Part shown: positions 1-12,890 of the stretch, piece after piece
Layout of the letters: every line of letters begins with the position of its first letter
Numbering within the stretch: the first letter of the stretch is position 1
Assembly: GCF_016808095.1 (NCBI RefSeq)
Contig: NC_068971.1
Coordinates: 4,414,501 to 4,478,500 of the forward strand
Reading direction: 5' to 3'
DNA: 64,000 nt
From: Vigna angularis
Lineage: Eukaryota; Streptophyta; Magnoliopsida; Fabales; Fabaceae
The notes under the pieces: model-generated
What the model was told of the DNA's origin: nothing
Databases searched by the model: none
What the model saw: only the letters and a program-made list of their open reading frames with translations
Program-made: the position numbers and the translations under genes

Positions 1-1076
1 CTCCAACCCCAAAAGGTAAAAAACCACCATGAATAAAGAAGAAAATCAAAGGAGGAGAGGAAAAGTTTTCCAATACTCCAACAACCTCAAAAAGTTTTTC
101 ACAGTCACTCTAGGTGATTCTATTCGTGTAAAAGTTGAGGAATACTCAAAACCCTCTTGAAAACATGATTAAAAATACTCACTTTCGCGTATCAAGGCCA
201 ACAAAATCACCTAACAATTTTGTTCTTGACCAATGAAACCTAAAAATCGATACTTTCTAACTTGTAACTTGCTGGGTGAACCATATTTTTTCTAGTAATT
301 CCAATACTGAAAGTTTGGGTTATCATTTTTGTCCAACGAGCAGCCAGCTTGCCTAGCGTCTTAGCATGACATCTAATGTTGCTTTTTTGGTCGTCTAAGA
401 GCGGTCCATGATACTATAACTCTACAAGTGAGTCCTTTGTTCATGTTTACAGTGTTAGATTTGGTTTTAGTTTCCTGACAATATGAAATATTTATCAAAA
501 AGTCATTTTTTCTTGTCCAATCATATATTTTTAGTTTGAATTTACTTTTCGTACTAAAATTGCTTTTTATTAAATTATTTCACACGTTCAAAATAAGAAT
601 TAAAAATAATCAAACATAAAACAATTAAAATAAAAAACGATTCAAAAACAATATAAACTTAAAGATTAATCAATATAAAAGTTATAAGGTACAAGTATTA
701 TTTAAATCTTAACCAATTTTAACAAAGTTGAGAATATTATTTATGCTGTCATTTTTAATAAAAATAGATTCTCTAGCCAACATTTTGGTAAAAGAAAGTC
801 TTATCTTAGTAATCACAGATTTGTTAACTAAAAAGTCTAAACACGAATACAAGATTGTAAATATAATCTAGGTTATTAATGAAGATAACAATGCTTTTGA
901 TGAAAAAAAAAGGACTTGATGAAGATTACAAAAGCTGAGAGATTTCTATTTTATATCATTCTCAACCTTTCTTCTTTAAAAAGTCTTCTCTATATATAAA
1001 TGTTGGAAGAGAAAAGTTATAATTTTTTTTGGTGTTGCTATGATATTTTGTGAAGTTTTTATTTTTATTTTTCTAG
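1..1076. other. AT-rich stretch without recognised gene
   Basis: No ORF, RNA gene or repeat boundary that I recognise. If the exon pair proposed at 1077-1362 is real, this stretch could be an intron or upstream part of the same gene whose body lies left of the window; nothing in the sequence proves that. Confidence 0.5.
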
Positions 1077-1362
1077 CGTTTATCCAAGTAAAATAGTTTA
1101 CTGGACTGTGTCTGATCGAGGAACGAAAATTGGGGCTCAGGTATCTCTCATTTTCACTCTTGTGATTGGTTTGTATTTAAGGGTATAAGTTTAGATTTTA
1201 AGAAATATATAAATCTTTTTATTGGAAGACAAAAATACCAGAAACTCTGCGAAATGATGTTGTTAGAATTTGCAATTTTTTTTTATTTTGTTTTTTGTCC
1301 TGGTCATATTTTTCTTTCAGATTCTGGTTGAAGTCCGTGTCCCCTTAACTTTACTACTTTAG
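1077..1362 (+). CDS. possible last two exons of an unidentified gene (partial)
   Basis: A pyrimidine-rich tract ending TTTTTCTAG at 1076 is followed by a 64-base open segment (1077-1140), which ends in CAG before GTATCTCTC. A second acceptor, TTTCTTTCAG, ends at 1320, and the open frame resumes in phase at 1321, reading about ILVEVRVP before a TAG at 1360-1362. AATAAA follows at 1371-1376, placed like a polyadenylation signal. The first exon would encode a peptide containing IVYWTVSDRGTKIGAQ. I do not recognise the family. The upstream exons are not visible, so this may be the 3' end of a gene lying left of the window, a decayed fragment, or chance splice-like sequence. Confidence 0.25.
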
Positions 1363-2578
1363 GTTATGAGAATAAAATGTTTCGTTTCAATGTAATTTCT
1401 GTTCTCTTATAATTTCATGACTCTCCTTTTCTATTATTTATAAATTAAATTAATTACTAATTTAATTATATACATTTTTTTCTATTTAGTAACTTTAAAT
1501 TAATATTTAATAAAAATGTTGACGTGGTATCTTTGTGATAAACGCATTGCTTTCACTAAAAACTAATTTGAATAATATATATATATATATATTGAATTTT
1601 TTATTTGACTAAAATTACAGTTATTTTATAGCAGATATAATATATACTCTTGAATTTTACAAATAAAAATTATTGAAAATTTTGACACTTCAATAGAAGT
1701 TTAATCCTTAACATTATTAGTTGGGAAAGAAATATATCAGCGTTATGTCCATACTTTCTCTTAATTGTGAGAGCAAGTGTTAAAGATGTGCTGTCTAATG
1801 TATTTTATATTAATTTTAAATGTCTAAATTGAAATAAAAAGTGAAGAATATGAATTTTTTGGTATATTAAACCTTATTTTTAAACAAAATTGTTTGATGT
1901 CGTCTGGTTTTTTTCATCTGTTTCAAAGGTGAATTTGGAGTGTGAATATTGAAAAAGTAGTTGAGAATTTGTTTATAAATAAAATGGAAAAATGTTGATG
2001 TAAGAGAGAAGGAGCATTGATTGAGGGAACGGTGAGAATGGAAAAACTTTGAAAGTGGAATGGACAAATGGGCCCACATAGATAGAGAAAGTCAAGCTTC
2101 ATCAAGTGTTTCAAATTCATTTTCCTTTTATTTATTTTATTTTATTTTTTCTGGAAAAACAAAATCAAATCATTCTCTTTCTCCATAAATGAAATCTGCT
2201 CTTTCCCAGTCTGTCAGTTTTGCATGTGCCACCACGTGACACCAGTGCGCCGAATTCACTATTGTGCGCTCAATGCACTTATTACACTTTTTTTACTTAT
2301 TTTCGCGTGTCTCTATATTTTTTTTCTTTCTCATTTTTTTTAGCCAAATATCTATTTTTTTTTTAATTTTCAGTCGGTAGTTTTATTTCCCTATCATCTG
2401 TTTCACTCATCTCTACTAAGCTGGACATTTATGTAATTTTATCACAAATGAAAACAATACACGTTTTTCTTGCTCACTTTTATAATTGTTTTGTATAAAT
2501 TACTAAAATTAAGATAGGAATGCTCGAATTTCTATTTATTTTTAGATAAGTTATATTAAAATTCTCTCTCTCTCTCTA

Positions 2579-2643
<65 letters not shown>

Positions 2644-3205
2644 TGTCTGCTATAATAATCTTATTCGGTATAAGTAAGAATGTATCATATGAAAAATATA
2701 TAGAAAAAATGAATTCACTAAAATTTAAAAATGTGAAGATTATGTAATTATTTTATCTCTTTTATGTTTTCATTTATTAGTTCACCGACCGCCATTTGAC
2801 TTATCAATCATTTACTCTCTTTTTAAGTAAAATAATTTAAATCTGCATGGAAAACTTTGGTTTACTTTTATAATCATAATTTCTAATTTAAATATTACTA
2901 TTTCTATCTTATATTATGTATTAACAATGTATGACTTGTAAAATTAAAGTTGAACTAAAATTAAACATAATAACTTAAAAGAGCTATGTCTAAAAATTTT
3001 TATCTGCAGTTCATTTACAATTCAATCTACACACGTAATAAATATTTCCAGTGTGCTTTATGATAATAATAATAATACCATATATACCAACTTTTCAGAA
3101 AGATTATACACGTAAATATTAACTTAAAAAATTCTATATATAAGCATAAAAATATATGATAATAATTTATATCCCTGATATCATGATTTTTTTTTCCGGA
3201 TAGAT
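1363..3205. other. AT-rich intergenic DNA with microsatellites
   Basis: No credible coding region. It holds a short (AT)n run at about 1574-1592, a CACGTG core near 2233, and the compound repeat listed at 2563-2641. It ends at the copia element's target-site duplication (AATAC, 3206-3210). Confidence 0.6.
2563..2641. repeat. compound (TC)n(TA)n microsatellite
   Basis: A TC dinucleotide run (2563-2577) passes through CTATC into an uninterrupted TA run of about 60 bases (2581-2641). Confidence 0.95.
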
Positions 3206-3210
3206 AATAC

Positions 3211-3490
3211 TGTGAACACAATAAAGGTAGGAAACGTTTTCTGAATGTAATCTTTTGATGTGTTATTAAAGTATTTGATTACAATCGTTTTATAATAATA
3301 AAAGAAAGTAACTGCACTTTCCCACTCTTCTAAATAAGTGGGATATCTCCTACCAGATCTCTCGTTCCTAAAAATCAACTCCTCAATCTCCTAATAATAG
3401 GTCAGCATAAGACCTTTTATTTAACTGCATAAAATAAAGGACTTTAATCTTTATTTAAACTAAATAAAACAACATGAAATAAACCTGACA
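3211..3490 (-). repeat. 3' LTR of the copia element (left copy)
   Basis: 280-bp LTR with TG...CA ends, flanked outside by AATAC at 3206-3210. Compared with 7662-7941 I count seven substitutions and no indels, about 2.5 percent. Confidence 0.96.
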
Positions 3491-3501
3491 ATCCCTCCCT
3501 T
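3491..3501 (-). other. polypurine tract of the copia element
   Basis: On the minus strand this reads AAGGGAGGGAT, immediately before the 3' LTR. This is the expected position of the plus-strand DNA primer in LTR retrotransposons. Confidence 0.8.
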
Positions 3502-3575
3502 AAACTAAATTCCAAAGACTTTTAGTTTACTTCTGATGCTGTAATCATGCCCAGCATACTTCTAATCTTCAAAAA

Positions 3576-5354
3576 CTACTCCAGCTTGAGTGGTTTAGTC
3601 ATTATGTCAGCTATTTGATTTTGAGTGCTGCAGTGACTTAACTTGATTTTCCCTTCCTTAACCAGATCTCTCAAGAAATGAAATCTAACATCAATATGTT
3701 TGCTTCTGCCATGCAATACTGGATTTTCTGACAACTTAATAGTTGAATTGCTATCACACATAATCAAGCTATGTTTTAATCGTTTGAAACCTATGGTCTC
3801 CAAAATTCTCATGATCCATATGCATTGACATGCACATGAAACTGCAGCTATGTATTCAGACTCTGTAGTAGACAATGTCACTATTGGTTATTTTTTGGAT
3901 GACCATGAAACTGCACCTGTTCCTAACGAAAAAACAAATCCAAATGTACTCTTTCTATCATCTACATCACTTGCATAATCACTATCTGTATAGGCCATCA
4001 AAGTTATATCTTCTCCTTTCTTGTAAAGTATTCCCAGTTCTGTAGTCCCCTTTATATACCTTAGAATCCGTTTCACAGCCTGCCAATGAATCTCTGAAGG
4101 ATTCTCCATGAATCTGCTAATGAGGCTAACCACATACATCAGGTCAGGTCGAGTTGCTGTTAGATACATGAGGCTTCCAACTGCTTGCTTGTAGAGTGTG
4201 GCATCTGCTTTAGGCCCTACATCTTTTTTGGATAATTTCATTCCTGGAACTATTGGGTTCTTCACTGCATTGCATTCCATCATGTTAAACCGAGCCAAAA
4301 CTTCCTGTGCATATTTCCTTTGACATATAAAAATGCCATATGAATTCTGCAAAACTTCAATTCCCAAAAAATACCTCATCTTCCCCAAATCAGTCATGTC
4401 AAAGGTTGACATCATAGACTCTTTAAATTCATCACACATGCCTTTATCATTGCTGGTATAAATCAAATCATCCACATATATACTTACAATAAGAATTTTA
4501 CCTTCCTTTGCTGATTTTGTGAACAAAGTGTGCTCACAAAAACATCTTTCAAAGTCATTCTGCAAGAAATATGCTTCTATTTTGTTATACCATGCTCTAG
4601 GTGCTTGTTTGAGTCCATAGAGTGCCTTCTTCAATTTATATACTTTTTCTTCCTCCCCCTTTTTGATGAATCCAGCTGGTTGTTGAACGTATATTTCCTC
4701 CTTTAGTTCTCCATGGAGGAATGCGCTTTTCACGTCTAATTGAAATATGAACCAGCCATTTTGTGCAGCCATAGATAGAATTATGCGAATAGTATCTAAT
4801 TTGGCCACAGGTGCAAATACCTCCGTGTAATCCATACCATAGTGTTGTGCATAACCTTTTGCCACTAACCTTGCTTTAAACTTGTCAACTTCACCATTCT
4901 CCTTGAGTTTTGTTTTGTAAACCCATTTCACTCCAATTGGTTTTACATCTTTGGGAGCATGAGTCAATTCCCAAGTCTGGTTTCTCTCTATAGCCTCCAT
5001 CTCTTTCACCATTGCCTCTTGCCACTTCTTATTTCTGACTGCTTCTTCATATGTTACTGGATCAGTTTCAGCTATCATAGCATCAAAGTATCTGCTTTCA
5101 CCTTCTTCATAGTCTGCCATCCACACAGGTTTTCTCCTATTTCTTCTTGTCCTCCCTTCAGTTGGAATCTCACGTATTGGGGAATGAGATTCATTTCTGG
5201 TGTGTATCTCTACAGCTACTGTTTCTATTTGTTCTTCCCTTGATTCTGCAGCTTTTGATTCTGGTTGCTCCTCCTCCACTTCAGATTCTGTTTCACTACT
5301 TTCTTCTTCTCTTTCAATAATTTCTTGATGATTTCTACTTCCTTCTGCTCCCAT
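3576..5354 (-). pseudogene. copia pol, reverse transcriptase and RNase H part (broken)
   Basis: The frame opens at 5354 in the acidic integrase-RT linker. It covers the copia RT domain (RVT_2 type): KWVYKTKLKENG, then LDVKSAFLHGEL with the first catalytic Asp, then YVDD at about residues 293-296. RNase H follows, with AYTDSDYASDVDDRKS, TESEYIAA and HGRSKHIDVRFHFL. The two pieces, 5354-3888 and 3881-3576, are in the same frame and separated by one TAA (3888-3890). CAA fits that position, so this looks like a Gln-to-stop C-to-T change. A TAG at 3576-3578, after MTKPLKLE, precedes a still copia-like tail (FLKIRSMLGM) and may be a further nonsense mutation. This is the 3' part of one ancestral gag-pol frame; its frame is offset from the integrase part upstream. 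Confidence 0.95.
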
Positions 5355-6922
5355 TTCCAGCCTTTGTTTTCTTCAAATACAACATCCTTGCTGACTATTA
5401 TTTTCTTTTTGATTGGATCAAAAAGTCTGTATGCTTTGGATTCATCACTGACTCCAAACAGAACACACAATCTGCTCTTGTTATCAAGCTTAACTCTTTG
5501 CTGATCTGGTGTGTGGACATGAGCAAGACAACCAAACACACGAAAGTAGCCAACAGATGGTTTTATTCCACTCCATGCTTCCTCTGGAGTCATATCTTGT
5601 ACTACAGATGTAGGGCATCTATTCAGAATGTGTGCACACCATTTTGTTGCTTCTGGCCAAAAGATTTTTGGAACTTGTTTTCCAATCAGCATAGTGCGAA
5701 CCATATTCATGATGGTTCTATTTTTCCTTTCAGCAACCCCATTCTGTTGGGGAGTATAGGCAGCTGTTAGTTGCCTTCTTATCCCTTGATTTCTGCAAAA
5801 TTCCTCAAATTCTTTTGAGCAGAATTCTCCTCCTCTATCAGTTCTTAAGCAAATAATGCTTTCTCCAACTTCTTTTTCAACTAGAACCTTGAAGTTTTTG
5901 AACAAAGAAAACGTTTCAGATTTCTCACTCAGAAAATATAGCCAAATCTTCCTTGTAAGGTCATCAATAAAGCTTAAAAAATATCTCTTATTGCTGCTGG
6001 AAGTTGGTTTGATTGGCCCACACAAATCTGCATGAACAAGCTGCAGTTTCCTAAATGCTCGCCATTCTCCTTTCTTAGACATAGTGAGTCTGTGCTGTTT
6101 TCCTTCCAGACATTGTGTGCATATTTCTTGAGGGGCTGTGATAGGAGGCAAACCTGTTACCATTTGCTTAGAAGCAAGATTACTCAAACCATCATAGCTT
6201 AAATGCCCGAGCCTGTTGTGCCAGAGTTGAGAATTTTTTTCTGCATTAATCTGAAAACACGTATCTGCTTCCATGGTTGCTGCTAATACAAACATCCTAC
6301 TAGAATTCATTGGAATTTCCCATAGTATTCCTTTATCAGGATGTGTAATTGTGCAAGTATTGCTTACAATTTTGATGCTCAGCCCCTTTTCCTGAAGTTG
6401 TCCTATGCTTAGCAAATTGTTTTTCAGTTCAGGAACGTAAAATACATGCGTAATAACATGCATCAATCCATTTACCTCCATTCGAATGCTCCCTTTCCCC
6501 ATCACATTTATGTGAGTATTATTTCCCAGCTTGACTTTGCCTCTAAAGTTCTCATCTAATTCTGAGAACCATTCCTTGTTGCCACTCATGTGGTTGCTGC
6601 ATCCTGAATCCAAGAACCAATCAATTTTCCTTCCTTCTTTGCTGCTCACAAGAGCCATTAGTAAAATCTCTTCCTCATGTTCTTCCATTTCTGCATAATT
6701 TGCTTTCTTCTCCCACATTGGACATTCATACTGAAAATGTCCAAGTTTATGACATTTAAAACATTCAACTTCATTTTTGTTAAATGTTTGTCTCCCTCTT
6801 CCTCTACCTCGGAAGGCTCCCCTTGTTCTCCCTCTTCCTCTGCCTCTTCCATATTTCTCCTCAAATACAGTTTGCATAACTTGCTCTTCTTCCACTGAAC
6901 ATGTCATTCGCTGCTCATGCAC
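5225..6922 (-). pseudogene. copia gag tail, protease and integrase part (frame-shifted)
   Basis: The open frame runs from about 6922 with an Arg/Gly-rich segment and a CCHC zinc knuckle (CFKCHKLGHFQYEC, about residues 54-67). The aspartic protease active site WFLDSGCSNHM has DSG at about 105-107. Then come the integrase HHCC finger (HNRLGH...CTQCLEG) and the D,D-35-E core: HADLCGP, RTDRGGEF and NGVAERKNR. The GAG-pre-integrase linker lies between protease and integrase. The frame is offset by one from gag near 6922 and again from RT near 5330. Each offset fits a loss of one base (or gain of two), because copia elements normally encode gag-pol in one frame. The catalytic residues themselves look intact. 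Confidence 0.95.
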
Positions 6923-7545
6923 AATAAACTACTTTGCAATTCATCTATAGTCATAGTGTTCATGTTGTTGGATTCCTCAATTGAACATACTACATAATTG
7001 AATTTAGTAGTCATAGACCGCAAGATTTTTGCAGTAATGACACTCTCTTCTATTCTTTCTCCTGCTGCTTTCATGCTTTTGGCAATCTTTAAGGTTCGGC
7101 CAAAATATGAATTCACCGATTCTCCCTCCTTCATTTGCAATATCTCAAATTTCTTACGTAAAGCCTGCAACTGTGCTCGTTTCACCCTTGTGGATCCTTG
7201 AAATTTCTGCTTCATGGAGTCCCATATATTTTTGGACGTTTCATCGTTTAGGATTGTGTCCAAAATCTCTCTATCTATTGCTTAATAGAGATAATTCTTT
7301 ATCTTCAAATCTTTAAGCTGTTGTTCTTCCAGTTTTTTGAGTTCTGCATTTGTTGCTTTTGTTTTGTCTTGAACATCATCAATTCCATGCTCCACCAAGC
7401 TCCAATACTCCTTAGACCGTAAGAAGTTTTCCATTAACTTCGCCCAATGGTCATAATGACCATCAAATTTTGGAATAGCAGTCTGGACATATTTTCCGTT
7501 TTCTGTCATCTCGAAGTGCACTCTCAAGTTTTCCCAAAAACTCAC
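6904..7545 (-). pseudogene. copia gag nucleocapsid precursor (nonsense mutated)
   Basis: From the ATG at 7545 the frame gives a UBN2/Retrotran_gag-type protein: AIPKFDGHYDHWAKLMENFL, then KNYLY, then a TAA at 7282-7284. The same frame continues without a gap (AIDREILDTILNDETSKNIW, ... STRVKRAQLQALRKKFE, ... MTIDELQSSLL) down to about 6923. The stop therefore interrupts one ancestral frame. CAA to TAA is the simplest explanation, because related gags commonly have Gln there (family knowledge). After SLL the reading frame jumps by one into the segment containing the zinc knuckle. Gag would form the virus-like particle in the cytoplasm, but this copy cannot make full-length Gag. Confidence 0.93.
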
Positions 7546-7644
7546 AGTGTATCACTCTTCCCAATTCAATCCAGAAAACAAAACTCTCTAGTGTTTCTCT
7601 CTCTTACTCTTGTGTGACTTTTCTTGGTTCAGGCCCCTGTGAAG

Positions 7645-7658
7645 GAGCTCTGATACCA
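7645..7658 (-). other. primer binding site (initiator Met tRNA) of the copia element
   Basis: On the minus strand this reads TGGTATCAGAGCTC. It begins a few bases inside the 5' LTR, matches the 3' end complement of plant initiator-Met tRNA, and fixes the element's orientation as minus. Confidence 0.92.
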
Positions 7659-7661
7659 AAT

Positions 7662-7941
7662 TGTGAACACAATAAAGGTAGGAAACGTTTTCTGAATGTA
7701 ATCTTTTGATGTGTTATTAAAGTATTTGATTACAATCGTTTTATAATAATAAAAGAAAGTAACTGCACTTTCCCACTCTCCTAAATGAGTGGGATATCTC
7801 CTACCAGATCTCTCGTTCCTAAAAATCAGCTCCTCAATCCCCTAATAATAGGTCAGCATAAGACTTTTTATTTAATTGCATAAAATAAAAGACTTTAATC
7901 TTTATTTAAACTAAATAAAACAACATGAAATAAACCTGACA
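7662..7941 (-). repeat. 5' LTR of the copia element (right copy)
   Basis: 280 bp, TGTGAACACA...CCTGACA, followed by the AATAC target duplication (7942-7946). It should hold the element's promoter. Confidence 0.96.
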
Positions 7942-8915
7942 AATACTTCATAAAAAAAAATGAACTTGAACACATTTTTCTTAATCTTCTAAATTATTCT
8001 TTATTTTACAATTTTACTTATTTCAAATACATTAAATACAAAACCGACTTTTCTCAACTTGTATAAACACAGATCCTTATAATTGTCTTGCATATATTTT
8101 TCCTATAAATTGCCTAACTACAACAGAAAATAATTTCAATCAATATCTGGCTAAACATCCCGATATTTTTATTATATTAATTTGTGTTTACATATTCGGT
8201 ATTGTACATCAGTACTGTAGTCCACATTATCATTTTACTATTCAAACAAAGTACATGGATCACATTATTACACATACCAATTATTTTTTTATTGTCTTTA
8301 AAAGTGAGTAAAATAACTTTTACGTGAATTGTAAAGCTTTTATTCATTGTTTGTACAACTGCTTTAATGAACTATGATATAATTTTAACAATTTAGAAAA
8401 TCGGTAAACATAAAGAATTGAGTCATGGCGGAAATGCTTAAGGTCCAAAAACTGTTAATCAAATTAACAAGAAACAAGCTCTTATTTTATAACAAAGTAG
8501 GTTTAAACAAGACTTTAATTAATTAATTTTAGAATTTTAGTATTTGGTCGAGTTTCGATTGAGAGTTCATCCAGAGTGGAACCATTTCAATAGTAGTCTG
8601 TCAATTAGAGTCAAACTAAGTGATAAAACCACAATATTTATACTAATTAGAGTCAAATTAAGTCATAGAAACATATCAATAGTAATTTTTAAACGTAGTA
8701 ATAATAATCGTTTAATTTATGTTATTTGACTACCACGAGAATAAGACATGGAATTAGTTTTTCCCTTTCCATCAAGTTATATAATTAGGTCGGTCATAAA
8801 GCTTCTGTAACGTATATGACCACTAGAAGTTGTTCAAAACTATAGAACAGTTTAAACTAAACTGTTTATAACTTATGATGATATAGAAAATATATTTTAA
8901 AATAAAATGTTCATT

Positions 8916-8920
<5 letters not shown>

Positions 8921-8963
<43 letters not shown>
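8921..8963. repeat. (TA)n microsatellite
   Basis: Uninterrupted TA dinucleotides over 43 bases. Confidence 0.95.
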
Positions 8964-8965
<2 letters not shown>

Positions 8966-11900
8966 TTATAATGTGTGTTTATCATCTCCTAGGTTCGTGC
9001 CTGATTCGTTCGAATCTGAATGGTCTAACTGAAAGTTATTGTCGGTTATCCAATTGGTTATACGAAGACATAAAATAAAAGATTCATATGAATTTATGAT
9101 CTTCAAATGTTGTTCTCATGACTAGACATGGAACATTGTGGATTTATCTGAAACATGAAAATTTGTTAAGAAACTGCAATAGAAATATAAAAATGAAAGA
9201 AAAGTTTGGAAATTTGTTACGCGTAGAAGGTGAAAGAGATGAGGTATAATTGGAGAGTTTGTGAGATGTTGTGTTGTGGGACAGGAAGAGCAAAAAATAT
9301 GTAGAAAAGGTTGGAACTTGACTTTTAAGCGTGATTCCAACCCATGAATGAGGATGAACATCAGAAGCAATAATTAGCAAAGACATGTGCAACTGATCGT
9401 ATACAACATACAACTGTGGACGCAATTGTCTCCAGGAGTTAGAGCATGTTCACATCAGAACAGGTTTCATGCATGAATTTACAATTCTTGCAGTAATTTT
9501 GAAAGTTGTATAAATTTGAATGTTTAAAGTATAAGATTATTGGTGGCGCATTGAATGTGGTGGAAGCATTGTCTAAGGAAAAGGAAAAAGAAAAAGTAGG
9601 AAGGCAGTACTCATGTTCTTGCATGTGGGTTGCCTAAATATCCACATGCAACCCAATTTATTTGTAGCACACACACTACCTAATCATTCATTGTTCCAAA
9701 ATATCACTACTTTTCGATTTCATATCATCATCATCTTCATTCAAGTACTTATGGTACAAATACTCACATATTAAACCCTTTTCTAAGGCAAAAATCTTTC
9801 TCTTTCATATGCTTTTTTAATCCACTTTCATATTCTTATTTTTACTTTCAAATCAATTAATCACTTTTTACTTTTGTCACAAATTCACTCATAGTAACAA
9901 TAGTGTAATCAGTTTTTACTTTATTCAAACACTATTTCTTTTCATGACTTTGGGAGAATAAATACTCAATTTATAGTAACAATAAAGTAATCCCAGAGTA
10001 CGGATATATCATATAAATTATTGAAGTATTAATGCATCATAAAACTAATATAATTGAAATGTGTGAAAACTTTTAATTTTTTCATTAATGAGAATTATAA
10101 AGTTGATTTGATGAGTTTAATAAGTGTGGGAAAACTGGTGAATTCAACTTTTCTCGTTAACAAATATTAACAACTAATGTTTTTTTAATAAAAAAATGTG
10201 AAAATAAATTCTGAATACAAAATAACTTTAAAAAGTAGTGGTATTTAATAAAAAAAAATCTTAACCGGTAGGGCCAACAGATCCCAAAAGCAACAGAAAC
10301 TCCCACACATACACGGGGTGCATTGCTGTTCTCACCCCTTATTTGCAATTTAAACCTCTCAACTATTCAACTTTTCAACAGTAATATTTTGATAAATTTT
10401 ATATAACAATTTAATGTGGTGGAAATAAAGTTTTCTTATATTTTATTTATGTTTTTGAAAAGTATATACAAAAAATATATACAATAGAAACGACTTTTTG
10501 ATGGGTTAGTTTTTTAAATAAAATAACGCAGCAAAAATCTTTATTGTTGTGTAATTTTACTCCAGGAAAACCTGTGTTCCTTGGAAGTATTTTATGTTTG
10601 TTGGGAGATTTAAATAGTAAATTGAGAGGGCAAAAATAAACGCCTCTACATGGGCCGGGAACAGGGCTACTAAAATCGTGGGTTCAAAGTCCATATATAA
10701 CTAGAAAGGACTGGGCCTTAAAATAACAAGAAGCCTTGTGAGGACCAAGAAGGAACCACCAACTCTAGGAGACAAGAAAATTAAAGCTTTAGGCTCGAAA
10801 TATGTTTGAGTTGGACCAGAATATAAAAAGCATTGCTAAAATTTAATTTTGGTTTGATTCAATTTATTCATTAATTATTTTTGGTAAAATTATACTTATT
10901 TTTCCGGATAGGCCTAAATTATGGTTATACTTCCTCTAATTTTAAAAAGATATTTATCTCTTTATATTTTTTTTATAAATAAACATCCATTTGTTTCTAG
11001 TTTTCAAATAAATATTCTTACTTTTCTATATCTGTAATGAATGCATTCACATTTCTTATATTTTTAACTAAATCATACTTTTCTCCCTTATTTTAGTTAA
11101 AAATATCATAATGAGTAAAATATAAATAAAACAATTGTGAGAATTAAAAAATAAAAAATGTTTATAAACAAAGTTTTTAGTATTACTAAATTGCATTTTT
11201 TTTTTCTTAAAAGAATAGGAAAAGTAATATATTATAAGAAAAAAGATTATTTAATATAAAATAATTAAATATCTATAAAATATATAATTAAAATGATTAA
11301 ATTACTATTGCATGTAAATATGTTTTTGATATATGTGTGTGTGTTATATTTTATTAATAGCATAATATATAGTCAATTACACTGGTTATAGATATAATCA
11401 ATTATTAAATAATTTCCTTAAACACAGACCAAATCAAAAGTATAACAAGAAAGATTTATAGTATGGTTACTTTTCACTAAAACCATCCAAAATTCTAATA
11501 AAGTACAGAAAACTCCTCTATGACATGTTTAGGACTTATATTTTCTCATCAGTCAATTTCATAATATATCTTAAATATCATATCATAGTTATAAATTATC
11601 TTTTAATCTATGTTGGTAAACTTAATTTGGTGAAAATTTTTAAAACAAATATTTAAGTTAATAATATATATTATTTTTAAAATAAATTTGTCGGTGAAGT
11701 TTATAAAAGAGTTGTTTAACTTGATAATTTGATATGAAATTTTATCGTAGAAGATAAAAGTTAATCCTTGGAAATGATACTTTATGTAACCTTAAGTTTA
11801 TAAAAAAATGTTTTTTGAGAAAGAAAGGTCCAAGAATTTATGAATGATATGGGAAGTCAAGAAAGCTATTATATTAATGAATGGAGATGAGATATGGATA

Positions 11901-12861
11901 TATTGCATAAGTAATTATGAAACTTAAGTAAAAGATAGCAGCATGGTTTTATATTATGGATAAAAAAAGAAGTTGAAAGTGGTGTAAGTATGATCCATAA
12001 AAGGACACGTATTGTGTGGAGGGGATAAAAGATAGGAGTGAAAAGATTTGATTCATGGTACAATTTGAAGATGAAATGTTTTTTCTCCATTGTATATTCT
12101 CTTTCAGGATTGATAATTCTGCAAGAGGGAAAATAATTCGGGTGGTTAAGGCACAACAATCATAAGTGTAGGATCTTTTAATAAGCATCCATTGTATTAT
12201 TGATCGGAAGCAGGAGAACAAAATTGCCAGTTGTGAAGTGACATAACATTAGGAATTATGCTAATTTCCTAAAATTGATTAATTTGTGTACTTGCTTTAA
12301 ACTATGATTTGATACTGTGGCATTTGCGTTTGGGAGAAAGAGGCATGTAGGGCCAGAGAGGGAGTTGTTAATGCAATTGTTTGTCACAAATAGCTGTGAT
12401 CTCCAAAGCACAACTTTCATATTGAGCTGGTTTTTACTCCAACTTTCTGAGACTTGCGCAGTTGAAAGTGACAATTAGGTAGAAATGTCAGAGACCATAA
12501 TAAGGGTATGTCACAGCCCAATTTATTTACCTCTTTGAATAGACCACTTACACACAAAAACCAGTAATTTGGATGATTGTGGGAGGGCCCAAAACCTAAC
12601 GTTGGAGTGTAAGGACATTAATTATCAAGAGAAATTAGAATGTTGGTGTTGGTTGGGTTAACGTTAGCAAAGTTTACATGGTTAGGTATATGGTTCTAAG
12701 AACTAGAAAATGCCTACACGGAAATGGAGTTGTGGGGTAGCCATGGATAAAGAATATGGGGTGCTCCTTAATGACCTTGTAAGAGCGTGGGACATTGCAC
12801 ATGATCACATAAACTTGCATTCTAATCCATGCCATGGATCTTCCAAAAGGATAAGATGAAC

Positions 12862-12890
12862 AACCCTTTAACCCTTTAACCCTTTAACCC
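12862..12890. repeat. short tandem repeat, unit AACCCTTT
   Basis: About 3.6 perfect copies of an 8-bp unit. It resembles, but is not, the plant telomere repeat (CCCTAAA). Confidence 0.85.

Larger units (their letters stand above)
3211..7941 (-). mobile_element. complete Ty1/copia LTR retrotransposon, coding region mutated
   Basis: Two 280-bp direct repeats, each starting TGTGAACACA and ending CCTGACA, bound a 4731-bp element. The 5-bp target-site duplication AATAC is exact (3206-3210 and 7942-7946). The initiator-Met primer site lies beside the right LTR and a purine tract beside the left one, so the element is transcribed leftward. Domain order is gag, CCHC knuckle, protease, integrase, reverse transcriptase, RNase H. 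Integrase before RT is the copia (Pseudoviridae-type) order. The LTRs differ at seven positions, all transitions, so the insertion is fairly recent. At least two frameshifts and two in-frame stops break the reading frame, so it is not autonomous now. Confidence 0.97.

Noticed and set aside
8985..9025. Possible tRNA T-arm (GTTCGAATC)
   Set aside because: No acceptor stem, D-arm or anticodon arm can be built around it; no other tRNA or rRNA was recognised in the window.
12862..12890. Interstitial telomere repeat
   Set aside because: The unit is the 8-base AACCCTTT, not the 7-base plant telomere unit CCCTAAA, and there are fewer than four copies.
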